Assembly (NCBI GenBank): GCA_008330645.1
Contig: VLTN01000022.1
Span: 62,001 to 126,000 of the forward strand
Origin: Cafeteria roenbergensis
Lineage: Eukaryota; Sar; Bigyra; Bicosoecida; Cafeteriaceae
Direction: 5' to 3'
Length of the DNA: 64,000 nucleotides
The notes under the pieces were generated by a model. The model worked only from the letters and a program-made list of their open reading frames with translations, was not told where the DNA came from and did no database searches. This document shows, piece by piece, positions 9,393-20,451 of this stretch; the stretch's first letter is position 1; each line of letters starts with the position of its first letter. A program made the translations under genes and the position numbers.

Positions 9393-12014
9393 ATGGCGCG
9401 AGGCCTTGTCTCGGCCCTCTCGGCGGCAGCCCTCGCGGCTTGCCTGGCGGCCCCGGCTGGGGCCTTTTATGTGCCCGGCACGACCCCCGTGGACTTTAAG
9501 AATGACGACCCGGTGAGCTTCCGCGCTCGGTCGCGCCGCTAGGCTGCGGGTCTCGGCTTCCCGGCCGCCGAGCCGCGCCCAAGCGGCCCGCGAGCCGGGC
9601 GAGGCGGCGGGGACTCCAAACGCGCAGCGCGGCTCCGCGAGCTCCCAAAGGGGCGCGGACCTTCTCTGCGGCGCGCCGCGCCCACGACCGGACCCAGGCA
9701 ACGCTCGCCTCGGCGGCAAACCAGCGGCGCCCCGCTCTCATGCCCTCGTCCTCCCTCCCCCCTTCCTCGCCGCCCTGGCCCCTCGCAGGTCACCCTTCAC
9801 GTGAACAAGCTCACGTCGACCAAGACCCAGATCCCCATCCCCTACTACTCGCTGCCGCTTTGCGCTCCGGAGAAAGTCGAGGAGGTGGGAGTCAGCCTTG
9901 GCGGCATCCTCACTGGCGACCGCATCGAGAGCTCGGCGTACAAGGTGAGGCCTGTGGCGTCCGCGCCTCTGGCCGTCTAGTGCGCCAGCTTCACACCCCG
10001 CGAGCCGGCCGGCTCGCAAACACGCCGGGGCTGGTGCAGGGCGGGCTTTTGGCGTTGCCAAGCCAAGTTCTTGTCGCAAAGCTGACTTTGGATTGCGCGC
10101 CCCTCGAGCGGCCCAGGGCCCTCGCCACGGGCGCCTCAGACTCACCGCGATTGCCGTGTGCTCCCGATCCGCAAATGGCCTGCCTTCTCTGCTGTCACAG
10201 CTGGAGTTTCGTCGCCAGGCCAAGTGCCAGGTGCTGTGCCGCAAAGTGAACTCTGAGGAGGAAGGCAACAGCCTCGCCGAGCGCATCGAGCAGGAGTACA
10301 CGGTCAACTGGTGAGTGGCGCAAGTCATTTCTTCGTGCTCTTCGTTTCCTCTGGGCCCCTGCACACGGCGCACCCTTGCTGCGGCGGGGGGAAGGCGGGT
10401 TTTCATTGCCCGCTGGCAGCTGCTCCGCCCAAACCACGCTGCGCGCCCCCCCCTCCCCCCTCCCCCCCGCCACTTGTCGCGGTTCTGAGAGGTCGCAGGA
10501 TCATCGACAACCTGCCCGCCGCCGTCGTCTTCGCTGACCAGAACAACGAGGACAATGTCCGCTACCAGCGTGGCTTCCCCCTCGGCGCAATGACTGCCGA
10601 TGCCGAGCCAGTCGCCATCATTTTCAACCACATCGGCTTCCACATCAAGTACCACCGCGAGACGGAGGAGAACAGGGCGCGCATCGTCGGCTTCGTGGTG
10701 GAGCCCTTCTCGGTGCACCACGAGTACGAGGGCGAGTGGTCTGAGAAGACCCAGCTCAAGACGTGCAACCCGTCGCAGCCTGTCACCCGCCAGATGCTGG
10801 CGCAGGCCGTGGCCGGCGGCGGCGAGGTCATCTTCACCTACGACGTGGAGTGGGAGGAGTCGGACGTGCAGTGGGCCCACCGCTGGGACCTCTACCTCAG
10901 GGGCTCGGAGGACGCCGAGGTTCACTGGTTCGCCATCCTCAACAGCGTGGTCATCGTGCTCTTCCTCACCGGCATGATCGCCATGATCCTGGTGCGCGCC
11001 CTGCACCGCGACATTGCCCGCATCAACGACGAGGCCGACGACGACGAGACTGGGTGGAAGCTGATCCATGGCGACGTCTTCCGCCCGCCGTCTGGCATGT
11101 TCGGTCCGATGATGCTTTCGGTGATGGTGGGGAGCGGCGTGCAGCTGCTCTGCATGACCATCGCCCTCATGATCTTCGCCGTCCTCGGCGTGCTCTCCCC
11201 CGCCAACCGCGGCGGCCTCGCCACCGCCTTTGTCTCCCTCTTCGTCGTCATGGGGTCCTTCGCCGGCTTCGTCTCCTCCCGCCTCTACAAGATGTTCCTC
11301 GGCAAGTTCTGGGGCCGCAACGCCGCCCTCACCGCCGTCGCCTTCCCCGGCTCCGTGGTCACCATCGCCTTCGTCCTCAACATGGTGCTCTGGTCCCGCG
11401 GCTCCACCCTCGCGCTTCCCTTCGGGACCATGGTGGCCATCGCCGCCCTCTGGTTCTTCGTGTCCGCGCCCCTTGTCCTCCTCGGCGCGTACATCGGCTT
11501 CACCCGTGACGCCATCACCCCCGTCACGCGCGTGAACACCTTCGCGCGCACCATCCCCACCCAGCCCTGGTACCTCTCCCCGGCCGTGACGGCGCTCGTG
11601 GGTGGCATCCTCCCCTTCGGCGCCATCTTCATCGAGCTCTACTTCATTATGACCTCCATCTGGCTCTCGCAGCCCTACTACCTGTTCGGCTTCCTCGCCC
11701 TCGTCATTGTCATCCTCGGCATCACCTGCGCGGAGATCTCCATCGTAATGTGCTACTTCCAGCTGTGCGCGGAAGATCACCGCTGGTGGTGGCGCTCCTT
11801 CTTCACTTCGGGATCCTCGGCGCTGTACATCTTTGGCTACTCCATCGTGTACTTCGCAACGAGCCTCGACATCACCGACCCGGCCTCAGCCACGCTCTTC
11901 TTCGGGAACATGCTCATGGTCTCGATCACGTTCTTCCTTCTCACCGGCTCCATCGGATTCTTGGCGACCCTGGCCTTTGTCCGTGGCATCTTCGGGCAAA
12001 TCAAGGTTGACTGA
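9393..12014 (+). CDS. TM9SF: transmembrane 9 superfamily protein (TM9SF/EMP70)
   Basis: Four exons, 9393-9512, 9789-9944, 10201-10310 and 10499-12014, encode 633 residues. Phases match at every junction (0, 0, 2). The N-terminus is a signal peptide (MARGLVSALSAAALAACLAA) followed by the hallmark FYVPGTTPVDF. The luminal domain contains VNKLTSTKTQIPIPYYSLP, GDRIESSAY and CQVLCRK, all family signatures. After about residue 280 come the first membrane span (ILNSVVIVLFLTGMIAMIL) and a cytosolic loop ending GWKLIHGDVFRPP, then eight more hydrophobic segments. The last residues are KVD, the KXD-type signal that binds COPI in plant EMP proteins and keeps them in the Golgi. TM9SF proteins sit in Golgi and endosomes and help sort membrane proteins. 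Donors are GTGAGC, GTGAGG and GTGAGT; the third acceptor, CACAG ending at 10200, is the only non-GCAG acceptor among the verified introns. Confidence 0.95.
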
Positions 12015-12367
12015 AGCCGCGGGCAATCGTGCGCGCGGATGCGTGCGTGCGGCGCGACTTGGATTTGCTTTTGCGCTCGAGTACCAGGCACGAGGCGCTG
12101 ATGCAAGCAGGCAGGCAGGCAGGCACCACTCGCTCTCCCGCTTCGCAGCCAAAGCCCAAACCGAAGCAAATTGGTGGCGAAACCACTTGGCAGAGCAGCC
12201 GTTGCCTTGGTTCCAACGCTGCGCGGCCACATCACGAATCGAGAGTGCCGTGCACAGCGCAGCGATTTGGACCAAGCGAGTCCGGGCTCTGAGGCCCGGC
12301 GAGAAAGGCTGAACCGCGCACGGGTGTGGCACACGTGCGAGCGGGCGGCCCTTGGCGCCGCGACCGA
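12015..12367. other. intergenic region with short GCAG repeat
   Basis: The region between two rightward genes holds a short GCAG tetranucleotide run near 12105-12124. I see no convincing coding frame. Confidence 0.5.
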
Positions 12368-14084
12368 ATGGACATGTTTCCTGGCGGGGAGGAGCCATGG
12401 TTCGCGCGCAACGATTTCGTGGCCGCAAAGATGAACCTGCTCACGGACTTCCAGATGCACCCTCAGACCAGACTGCGCTGCGACTCGGGTCACGACGGGA
12501 AGGACGATCACCGCGACGGGGACTCGGCGTGGAGCTCGCCGCGCCCAATCGTGGCCAACCCGACTCCCGAGCCGCTGACGCCATCTCAAACGGGGGGGCA
12601 TTTGTCGGCCGCGCTCACCGCCGCGCTGGCTCAGCGAGGCCGGTCCTCCAGCGAGGGGCAAGGATATCGCCTTGAGGAGGCGGCATCGGAGCCGGCCGTG
12701 GTCCTGCGCGCGCAGTCGCTGGCGGCCAAGGGGCTGGCTGTGATTGACAGATTCGCGCAACTGAACCAGTTTCGGCAGGCTGCGGCAAACTGCGGAGTGG
12801 ACGTGAGACTCGCCACCGAAGCGCTTCGCAGGGCGTTGCGCTCGCAGGGGATGCGTGGTCGTCTACAATGGCTGCGTGCCGCTGCGCTGCTTCGTGGCTG
12901 CTCGTTTCGCCGTGCCGCAGCTCGTCAAGCTTCGGGAGCGAGTCAAGGAAGCAGGGCCCGACCCGCCCACGTGGGTTGTGAAGCGGCTGGCCTTGCTTCT
13001 GGCCGAATCGGAGCGGTTGGACCGCGCTGGAGCGCGGACGGCCGAGTTGCGGCGGGCCTCTGCCGCCGCGCGAGTGGCCAGGCCGTCGTCCAGACACGGC
13101 GCAGTCGCGTCTCCGGCGCCGCCCACCGGAGGAGGAGGGAGTGGAGGTGGTGCCCCGCGGGGCCTCGTCGCAGTGCGGGAGCATTCGAGAACCAAGGCAC
13201 TGATCGCCGCGGGCGAGGCGTCGCTGAGAGAGGCTGCGAAGGAGGCTTCCACGCGTCGCGCGCGCGAGGCGCGCATGCTCCGCGCGGCCATGCTTGGCGC
13301 TGAGGTGGACCACCGGCTGAACCAAACGCGCAAGCGGCGCGCCAAACTGGCCAAGTCCCAGGCGGCGGCTGGGCCGGGAGAGATGGCAAGGTTTCGGGCC
13401 TCCGTCGCTCGCGCGGAGCAGGCTCGCGAAGGGGCTCGCGCAGCTGCCGAGCAGCGCAGCAAGGACATTGAGGCGCGCAGGAGCGCAGCCCTAGCGGCAA
13501 AGCAAGAGAAGCAAACCCGGGACCGGCAGCGGGCGGAGGAGAAGCGCCGCCGGTTTGAGCGGCTCGTCGCGGAAGAGGAGCGCGCCGCTGCCATCCTGGC
13601 GAAGCGGAGGGCCGAGGAGAAGCGGCGCGAGATTGAAAACCTTCGCCTCGTGCAGGACCCCCGGGGGCTGGACGCGGCCGCAATGAGCCTTGAGCGGGCG
13701 AGCAGGCCGCCGAGCTGGGCAACGGCTTCCGCCGTATGCAAGCCCTGCCAGGGCGGCGCGTTTCGAGTGGCGGGGTCGAGCACGGACGTGCTTGGCAAGG
13801 GCGGGCGGATCGGGGACGGGCTGGTTGACAGTACGGTATCCACCATTTTGCGGGGCGATCGACACACTTCGCAGTTCATGGCGTCGCACGGCCTGCTGGA
13901 CCCTGTGAAGCAGCGGAGGGGCAGGGCCAGCACGCCCGTTTGCGCGTGCGTCAGGCAAGGCGCCACGTCTCGCAGAGCGCTTCACGACGCCCTTGCAGAG
14001 ATCGACGCGCTGGCGGTCGCACCGGGGCCGGAGGCGGCCGCAGCGATGGCAGCGCCAGCGTCCAGTGCATCTTCAGTTCGGTAG
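12368..14084 (+). CDS. unknown coiled-coil protein
   Basis: Two exons, 12368-12802 and 12921-14084, joined by a phase-0 intron (GTGAGA...CCGCAG, 118 bp) give 532 residues. The frame change at the intron and the smooth join QAAANCGVD to LVKLRERVKEAG support the model. The first 100 residues are hydrophilic and Ser/Pro-rich. Residues around 110-145 (VVLRAQSLAAKGLAVIDRFAQL) look helical. From about 200 to 370 there is a strongly charged Glu/Arg/Lys/Ala region with ARRSAALAAKQEKQTRDRQ and RAEEKRREIE, most likely a long helix or coiled coil. The end contains DSTVSTILRGDRHTSQFM and an Ala-rich tail. No family is recognised; proteins of this kind are often cytoskeletal or ciliary, but nothing here shows that. 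The ATG at 12368 is the first in frame. Confidence 0.75.
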
Positions 14085-14406
14085 GGAGGGCGGGTGGGCG
14101 AGGAGGGGGGGAAGTGTCGGCTCTGGCATCCCGAGGAGCGGGCGGGCAGAATGGCCGTCTCACCCAGCGCCTGCGCAGGCAGCCATGCGTCAAGCCGCAG
14201 TGACGCCGCGCGAGCACATCCAAGGCATGAGACCGCAGCATCGCAGCAGCCCGCGCGCGAGCGCGCGCCGCTCGCTGGCTGCATCCTGCCTGCCAGAGCC
14301 CTCGAGCCCCCACGCTCCCCGTGGTGCCCCGGGCGGGTCGGACCGGCATCGGCGCAGCCCCCCGGCGCGCGCTGCGGGACAGCACAGCGCAGGCTTGCGC
14401 GGCCGC
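14085..14406. other. convergent intergenic region
   Basis: These 322 bp lie between the stop codons of the coiled-coil gene and the hydrolase gene. Nothing beyond composition-driven open frames is visible. Confidence 0.4.
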
Positions 14407-15932
14407 TCAGGCCGCCCCGGCAAGGGCCTCCACAACTTCCTGGTTGTAAGCCTGGCGCACGGTGTGGATCTGCTCCATGTTGGCCGTCTTGTCGGGGTAG
14501 ACGCGCGCGTCGAGGATGACGGAGAAGTGGCCGCGCTCCAGGTCGATGCAGATCTCGGTGCCGGTGTACCCCAGGTGGGTGATGGTGTGCTCCGAGAAGC
14601 CCATGCAGCCGTGGTAGTCGTTGTTCGGTGCGTTGGTGTCCCACCCGAGCGCGCGGCTTGACTGCGTGGCGTTGTGCACGGCAGAAAACGTTGCCACCGT
14701 GGTCTTGTTCACAAACACGGTGCTGCTGTCGGGGGGGTTGAGGTACCACGACGCCAGGCGGGCCATGTCCTCCACTGCCGAGTACACGCCAGCGTGCCCG
14801 CTGATGCCGCCGTTGGCGTAGGAGTTTTCGTCCGACACCACGCCCTCCACCCACTCGTGGCGGTACGTCGGGTCGTTCCAGGTGGGAGCGGTTGCCGCGG
14901 CGTCGGCGGGGCGGAACCCGGTCAGCCCCATGTCAAGCGGGCCGAAGACATGAGTGCGCACGTATGCCTCGTAGGCGCAGGTGAAGTGGAGGCCATCGCC
15001 CATGGCCCCCCAGCGCTGCTGGCACTCGGGCAGCGTGTCGGCGCTGCGCACGTACCCCAGGTCGAGGGCCAGCTTGCCCAGAATCAGGTGCATCGTGATC
15101 ATGGACAGGTCTGAGTACACGTACACGTGGTTGGGCGGGTTCTCGAGGGTCTGGTTCAGCACCGACGCGAGCACCTTGTCGGCGCAAGTCAGCACCTGCG
15201 GCGGGTGTTCCTCGCTCGTGGCGGGGCAGCCGAACTCGGGGGACCAGTATCCCGGAACCGGGTCGGGCGGGTAGCCTGCGCGGGCCAACCGGGAGGAGTT
15301 GGGGGGGGGGAAGGCGGTGGGCGTCGAGCGGGTTCAGAGAGACGCTGCCGGGCGCGTGGGCGTGGGCGTGGGCGGCAGGCAGGCAGGAGGGGCGCGACGG
15401 GAGAGAGAGAAAGGAGCAGCAGTGGCGCGAAGCGCATTGGCTGTGCGCCCGCGGCAGGCCGCGTGCACGCGACGGCGGGCACGGAGGCGCCCTCACCGGC
15501 AGAGTGCGTGAGCAGTTCAACCACTGTGATCGAGCCCTTGCCCTGCGCCGCGTAGCCCGGGCCGAGCAGCCGCGGGGACGCCACGGGCTCCTCCAGGGCC
15601 AGCTCGCCGCGCTGGTAGAACTGCGCCGCAGCGGAGGTCGCTCCCACGACCTTGGACAGCGACGCAAGGTCGAATCGGGTCGAGGTAGTCATTGGGGGGT
15701 TGCGGCCGGGGGTCGCTGGGGCGTCGCGCACCCCGTAGGTGTAGTTCCCGAACGAGCCCATCCCTACGATGCCTGACGCGGCCGTGCCGTAGGCAACCAC
15801 GGCGCCGGGGAAGACGCGACTCTTGATCGCGTTGTTGATCACGCGCTCGACTCCGGTCGACACCGGGCCCGGCGCCGCGGCCGCCGCGGCCGCAAGCGCA
15901 AGGAGAGCCAGGCACTGCGCGGTGGTGCGCAT
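14407..15932 (-). CDS. secreted beta-lactamase-related serine hydrolase (class C/PBP-like)
   Basis: Exons 15932-15497 and 15275-14407, with a phase-1 intron of 221 bp (GTGAGG...GCAG), encode 434 residues. A signal peptide (MRTTAQCLALLALAAAAAAA) implies secretion or lumenal targeting, and Asn-X-Thr sites occur in the mature part. The fold motifs of the beta-lactamase/DD-peptidase/esterase superfamily are in order: DLASLSK with the nucleophile S91 and base K94, ELLTHSAGYPPDP, VYSDLSMI (the Y-S-x motif, Y199) and HLGYTGTEI near the C-terminus in place of KTG. The HLGYTGT variant is common in esterase and peptidase members rather than in true beta-lactamases. Substrate is unknown; eukaryotic members include LACTB. 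Four cysteines in the segment after the YSD motif could form disulfides. The intron includes a run of ten G at 15301. Confidence 0.88.
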
Positions 15933-16226
15933 TGATCGCCGCAAAGAGCTTCGGACCGCGCAGCAGGCCTGCGCTGTGCGCCCTGGGGCGGGGTCCTGCC
16001 GGCAGCGGCAGCCCGGAGGCAGAGCCAGAGCAAGTTGCACTCGCAGCAGCTCTCGGCCTGCCCGCAGCGCCCGGCGCTCCGGGGCCACTTCCCTCCCCTC
16101 CCCGCTCCCCCCCCCGGGTGCTGCGCTTGGATCGGCCTTGGCCGCCGCTTCAGGTCAAGGCGGCGGGCTCACAGCGAGCACGCGCAGCAGCGGAGGCCAC
16201 CCAGGCAACTCTCCCGCCGTCACAGA
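15933..16226. promoter_or_regulatory. divergent promoter region, hydrolase / mitochondrial carrier
   Basis: These 294 bp lie between two divergent start codons and contain C-rich runs such as that near 16100-16117. No defined regulatory motif can be named. Confidence 0.35.
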
Positions 16227-17812
16227 ATGCGCTCTGTGGCCCGTTGCCTCCTTACGCCGGCGCCCGATCAGGAGGAGGACGTCCTGGCGCGCCTCGCTGT
16301 CACGGTGGACGACCCCGATGAGTGGTCGCCAAGTGAGGGCTCTGGGCGCGGCCGCAGCGGGAAGTCGCGCCAGTGCCGCGATGGCGCTTGGGCCAAAGTG
16401 TCGCTGGCTTCTTGCGCCCGCCCTCCCCGCCCGTCCTCGCAGGCGTTGCCATCGCAGGCGCAGTGGCGGGCTTCGTTGCGGACACGCTGCTGCACCCGTT
16501 CGACACCGTCAGCCATCGGGCCAAGGTGCGAGCGGCGCTGGCCTGCGGAGCGCCGGCCCGACGGCGGTTGCTGCCTGAAATCTCGACGCGCCGACGACCC
16601 GTCCCCCCACCACGCACTCACAGCGCCCCACCCCGCCCTCCCTTTCCCATGCCCCGCAGGTCCACCCCACGTCGCGGTACGGCTCCTTCGCTGGATCCAT
16701 GGGCCTCATCCTGAAGGAGGAGGGACTCCGCGGCCTGCTGGCGGGCGTCAGCGTCACGGCCAGCTATGCGGGCCCCGCGTCGGCCACCTACTTCGCCGCA
16801 TACCACGCCCTCAAGGACAGGGTGAGGTTGCACCCACGGCGCCGGCCCCGCCGGCCCCGCGGGCCCTGGCCGAGGAGGGGGTGGGGGTGTCGCCCGTCCA
16901 ACTCGCCTCCCAGCCGCGCCGCGCCGCGCCGCGCCACGCCGCGCCACTTGCATCGACCCGGCCCCCCGCTCCCCGCTCGCTTGATTCGTTGGCCCGGACC
17001 TGCAGGGGCTGGTGTTTGCCAAGTCGGAGCGCGACAAGCAGGTGCTGTACCTGCTGTGCGGCGCGGGTGCGGAGCTGGCCAGCGCATCCGTGTTCCTCCC
17101 CTGCGAGGTGGTCAAGTGCAGGCTGCAGCTCGGCGAGAACCCTGCTCGCGCCACCGGCGGCGTGGTGTCCCGCACGGTGAACTACCGCGGCCCCATCGAC
17201 GCCGTGCGGTGCATGGTGCGCGAGGAGGGCCTGGCGTCGCTGTGGTCTGGCTGGCGCGCCTCCATCCTGCAGGACTGCGTCAACTCGGCTATCACCTTCC
17301 TCGTGTACGAGAACGTCCGCGCCGTCATCAGGGCGTGGACGGGAAAGGAGCCCACCGCCGTCGCGTCCTTTGCGGCAGGCGGTCTGGCGGGCGGCATGGC
17401 TGCCGCGCTGACCAACCCGCTCGACACGGTGACCGCGCGCATGATGACGCAAGACGCCCGCGCCGACCGAATGGGCTTTGGCAGCGGCATCGGCGACGTG
17501 GTGCGCACGGCCATCGCGGAGGGGCCGGGGAGCCTCTGGCGCGGCACGCTTGTCCGGGTGATGCACGCAGTGCCGTCGGCCGCGGTGCAGTTCGCCGTCT
17601 TTGAGGCCGTCAGGACCTGGCTCGACGGGCGCAGCAAGCCGCCGGCCGCGCCCCCGACGCCGCCTCCTCCTCACGGAACCGTGGAGCAGTCGCGGCGAAC
17701 AACCGGAGCGGCGGCGGCTAGCTCAAGCGGCTCCATCGATGGCGGGACGCATCGCGTCGCGTGGGAGCCGGCAGGTGTGTGGAGCACGAGTGGCTTTGAA
17801 TGGAGACAATAA
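16227..17812 (+). CDS. mitochondrial carrier family (SLC25) transporter
   Basis: Four exons, 16227-16332, 16443-16525, 16660-16821 and 17006-17812, give 385 residues with consistent phases (1, 0, 0). Introns are 110, 134 and 184 bp; the second donor is GTGCGA. The three-fold repeat of the family is visible through its signatures HPFDTVSHR, LPCEVVKCRLQ and NPLDTVTARMM, each starting a P-x-[DE]-x-x-[x]-x-R/K odd-numbered helix, with EEGLRGLLAG, EEGLASLWSG and EGPGSLWRG after each odd helix. These proteins exchange metabolites across the inner mitochondrial membrane (some act in plastids or peroxisomes). Substrate cannot be read with confidence. The protein has an acidic N-terminal extension (EEDVLARLAVTVDDPDEW) and an unusual Pro/Ser-rich tail of about 60 residues after the last helix. 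Confidence 0.9.
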
Positions 17813-19073
17813 CGTGTTGGAATGGCACGCATCGGCACGCGAGACCAACACCGTGGCGCCATCCAGAGCTGACTTTCAATCGAGGCGATCGATGTCAGCT
17901 CCCAAGCTTCCGGATACAACCTGCGAAGCGGTGGGACGAACAACGGGTGGGAAGGGCAGCGATGGCGGGGTGGGGAAGGGACTCGCGCCGACTCCTGGTC
18001 TCGGGTGAAGCGTCACTGCTCAGAGAAAAAGTTATGCATCTAGTAGACCCCAAGTCCTATCCCGGCGGCTTGCCACGAGCAAGACGCGCGTGGTAGCCCC
18101 GCCCCGGGAAGTCCAGAGGGGTCCTCAGTTGACACGCATGAAGTGTCATCACCGCAGCCAGTGCAACCTCGGGTCCTCTCCAGTCTCCCCCAACACGTTG
18201 AGTCTTCATAAAGCCATGCATTAAAATGTTTCAGTCACGGTTGCGTCAGGTGTAAATTACCCATTTTGTTTTCTAATCAAGAGACTCGTGTCGTGTTGGG
18301 GTGTCGATGGAGGGATGGACGGCAGCTGAAGAAGGGCTGGCTCCGCGAGGACTCACAGATACTTGGACAGGTGCCCATACAACACGACAATATGGTGGTG
18401 GACTTGAGGGCCTGCGCAATGCAAAGGAAAGGGGAGACGAGAGGGCCAGCGGAAGCTTGGGCGCACCACTGCCAGGGCGGGGACTGGGCTGTGACCGGGG
18501 GGTCCAAGAGTGGAGCGTCGGAAGAATCAGCGGACAACAGAATACATCATCATCTGGGAGGAGATACCCTCCCGTCGTGAAGGGGAATCTGAGTTCTCGT
18601 CATTCGCAGCCACTCGTTGGGATACTGTACGCTTGCGCGCACGTTGAAGCACCTCAGAAGCCAATCGGTCACCACAGAGGCGTCTGACGGGTAAACGGCT
18701 AAGTTTTAGGCAAATCTCATCATAGGTGCTCTATCGCGTTGCACGCCCATGCACTCGTGCTCACATGACAAAGCTTGAGCTAGCTTGACGGGAGTATTCA
18801 CCGAGGGAGGCATTTGCTGCCAAAGCTGCGGCAAAACAGAAGAAAGAAGCGAACGGAAGTAGGCTCGTGCGTGCACACACCGGCGGTCCTGCTAGAGAGG
18901 CGGAACTGGGTCTTCCCCTCAGGCACAAGCGGCAGTGTCTCAGCAATCGCTTTCCGGGCACGAGGCCCGAAACAAGCTATGACTTAGCATGGAATTGCAC
19001 GGGATCTTCAGGGGGGAATCTTCTCGCGTCTTGGCGGGACGGTCGCTTCTCACCTGGTGTGCTCAGCAGCGGC
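17813..19073. other. long non-coding stretch, less GC-rich than its surroundings
   Basis: From about 17,990 to 18,900 the base composition is visibly more balanced than anywhere else in the window (for example around 18200-18290), and open frames are short. The 104- and 128-codon frames at 18266-18687 overlap each other and show no family features or good starts. I looked for snRNA and tRNA signatures and found none. This may be a true intergenic region, a non-coding RNA locus or a relic. Confidence 0.5.
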
Positions 19074-20224
19074 CTACTCGTCAAGACTTGCTGCGGCGGC
19101 TTCAAGAGAGTCGACTGCCTCTTGTGCTGCCAGCCCGATGGCAGTGAGCCTGTCTGGCCCGACGGCCATCAGCAACTCGTCGTCTGCCTGGACAAGGCGG
19201 AGCAAGCCCAGCTGGGCCCAAAGGTGTTCCTCGAGCGAATCGACTGGGCCGTCCGACGAGGACGAGAGCGCCGACTCTTGCGCGATGGCAAGGTCGAGAT
19301 CAAGGAGCGTCGAGGTGCGCCTCGACAGGGCTCCTGGGTGTGCGTCCGTATGTCGCGCTAGGCTGGAGCCATGACGTGTTGGAATGTCTGCATCAAAGAG
19401 CAAGGGGCAAAGTCGTGGCGGCGAGGCAAGCGGGAACAGGTGGGATTTGGCGGGAGGGATCTGGGCCGAAGTGCGGGCTGCACGGGCGTTGTCGACTGCA
19501 GGCAGCACGCGCAAGCCCAAGGGTAAGAGCTGCTTGGGCGCGCGCGGGCAATGCAGGACCGCTCCCGGGCCGGTCGGCAATGCCGCTGGCGCGAGAGGGC
19601 GCGCGTTGCTTTTCGCGGCAGTGATGTCCGCCGCTCGCGCTCGGTGCCCGCTCGCGGGCGTTCACGGCGGGGTAGTATGCTGCCGCGGGCAGGCCCTGTG
19701 CAAAGAGGCTCGCCACGGCAGTGATGCAAGGCAGGAAGGCTCACGGACTGGGGACCGCCGCCGCTCGGAGCGGGGGTCGAGAGTGCCTTCCCGGTCGCCG
19801 ACCGTGCGGCCGGCTCTGTCGGCGGCCGAACCCTGCCAGGACCGGCCCCGAACCCTGCAGCAACGGCGACGGTGGCGGAACAAGAGGCGAGGCGAAGTGG
19901 CGGGGAGCAGCGGGCCGGCGCGGGCAGCTGTCGCGGGTTCGCAGTCGACGGCCGCCACCAGCACGCGCGCTCGGCAACGGCCCGAGAGCCGAGGGCGGGC
20001 GTGCGCGCTCGGCGGCGTGACGACTGGGATTGTGGGATATCTGACCAGGAGAGCCACCGACCGGAGCGGCAAGCCGCTGCAGTGGCCCTCCAACTAAGAC
20101 TCCTTGGGGTTTGATCTCGCAGCGAGAATAAGCTGGACCACCTGGAGCACGACGTGGGCTACCTGATAGACGCTGCAGACATGCGGAGGGTCTGCTGGCG
20201 CGCGGTTGCTCACCTGGCCTCCAT
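19074..20224 (-). CDS. unknown protein (tentative three-exon model)
   Basis: The part I trust is the last exon, 19387-19074, whose frame encodes a coherent acidic helical segment (DGPVDSLEEHLWAQLGLLRL, then AVGPDRLTAIGLAAQEAVDS) ending in TAG. Upstream, a model that obeys the local splice rules is exon 1, 20224-20214 (ATGGAGGCCAG, GTGAGC donor), exon 2, 20076-19745 (acceptor CTGCAG, donor GTGAGC), and exon 3. Phases are 2 and 1, introns 131 and 357 bp, total 218 residues. Exon 2 is Arg-rich and not obviously protein-like after its first 25 residues (SGLPLRSVALLVRYPTIPVV), so it could be wrong. No family is recognised. If correct, the gene is divergent from the NadD-like gene with 227 bp between starts. 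Confidence 0.35.
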
Positions 20225-20451
20225 TGGCGGGGGAGGGGCGTACGCAGGCGCCCCCGGGCCGGTGCAAGGAGCGCTGTCAGGCCACGACTGCCGGACCAGG
20301 CCGCAGCAACGGGGAGCGCGCGCGCCCGCCGCGCGAGCTGCAGCCCGCGCGAGGGAGTGCGTTGGCGCTGGCGTCTGCCGCAGTGGGAGCCCGGCTCTGC
20401 CCGATTGGGCCGGTGTTTGCGGGGCACAAACACCCGAGCCCGCCAGCCCCC

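Noticed and set aside
20118-20190. Plus-strand exon-like stretch reading ENKLDHLEHDVGYLIDAADM after a CTCGCAG acceptor
   Set aside because: It looks protein-like, but I found no GTGAG donor after it and no partner exon before it. The minus-strand model explains the interval as an intron. Kept as a doubt, not a feature.
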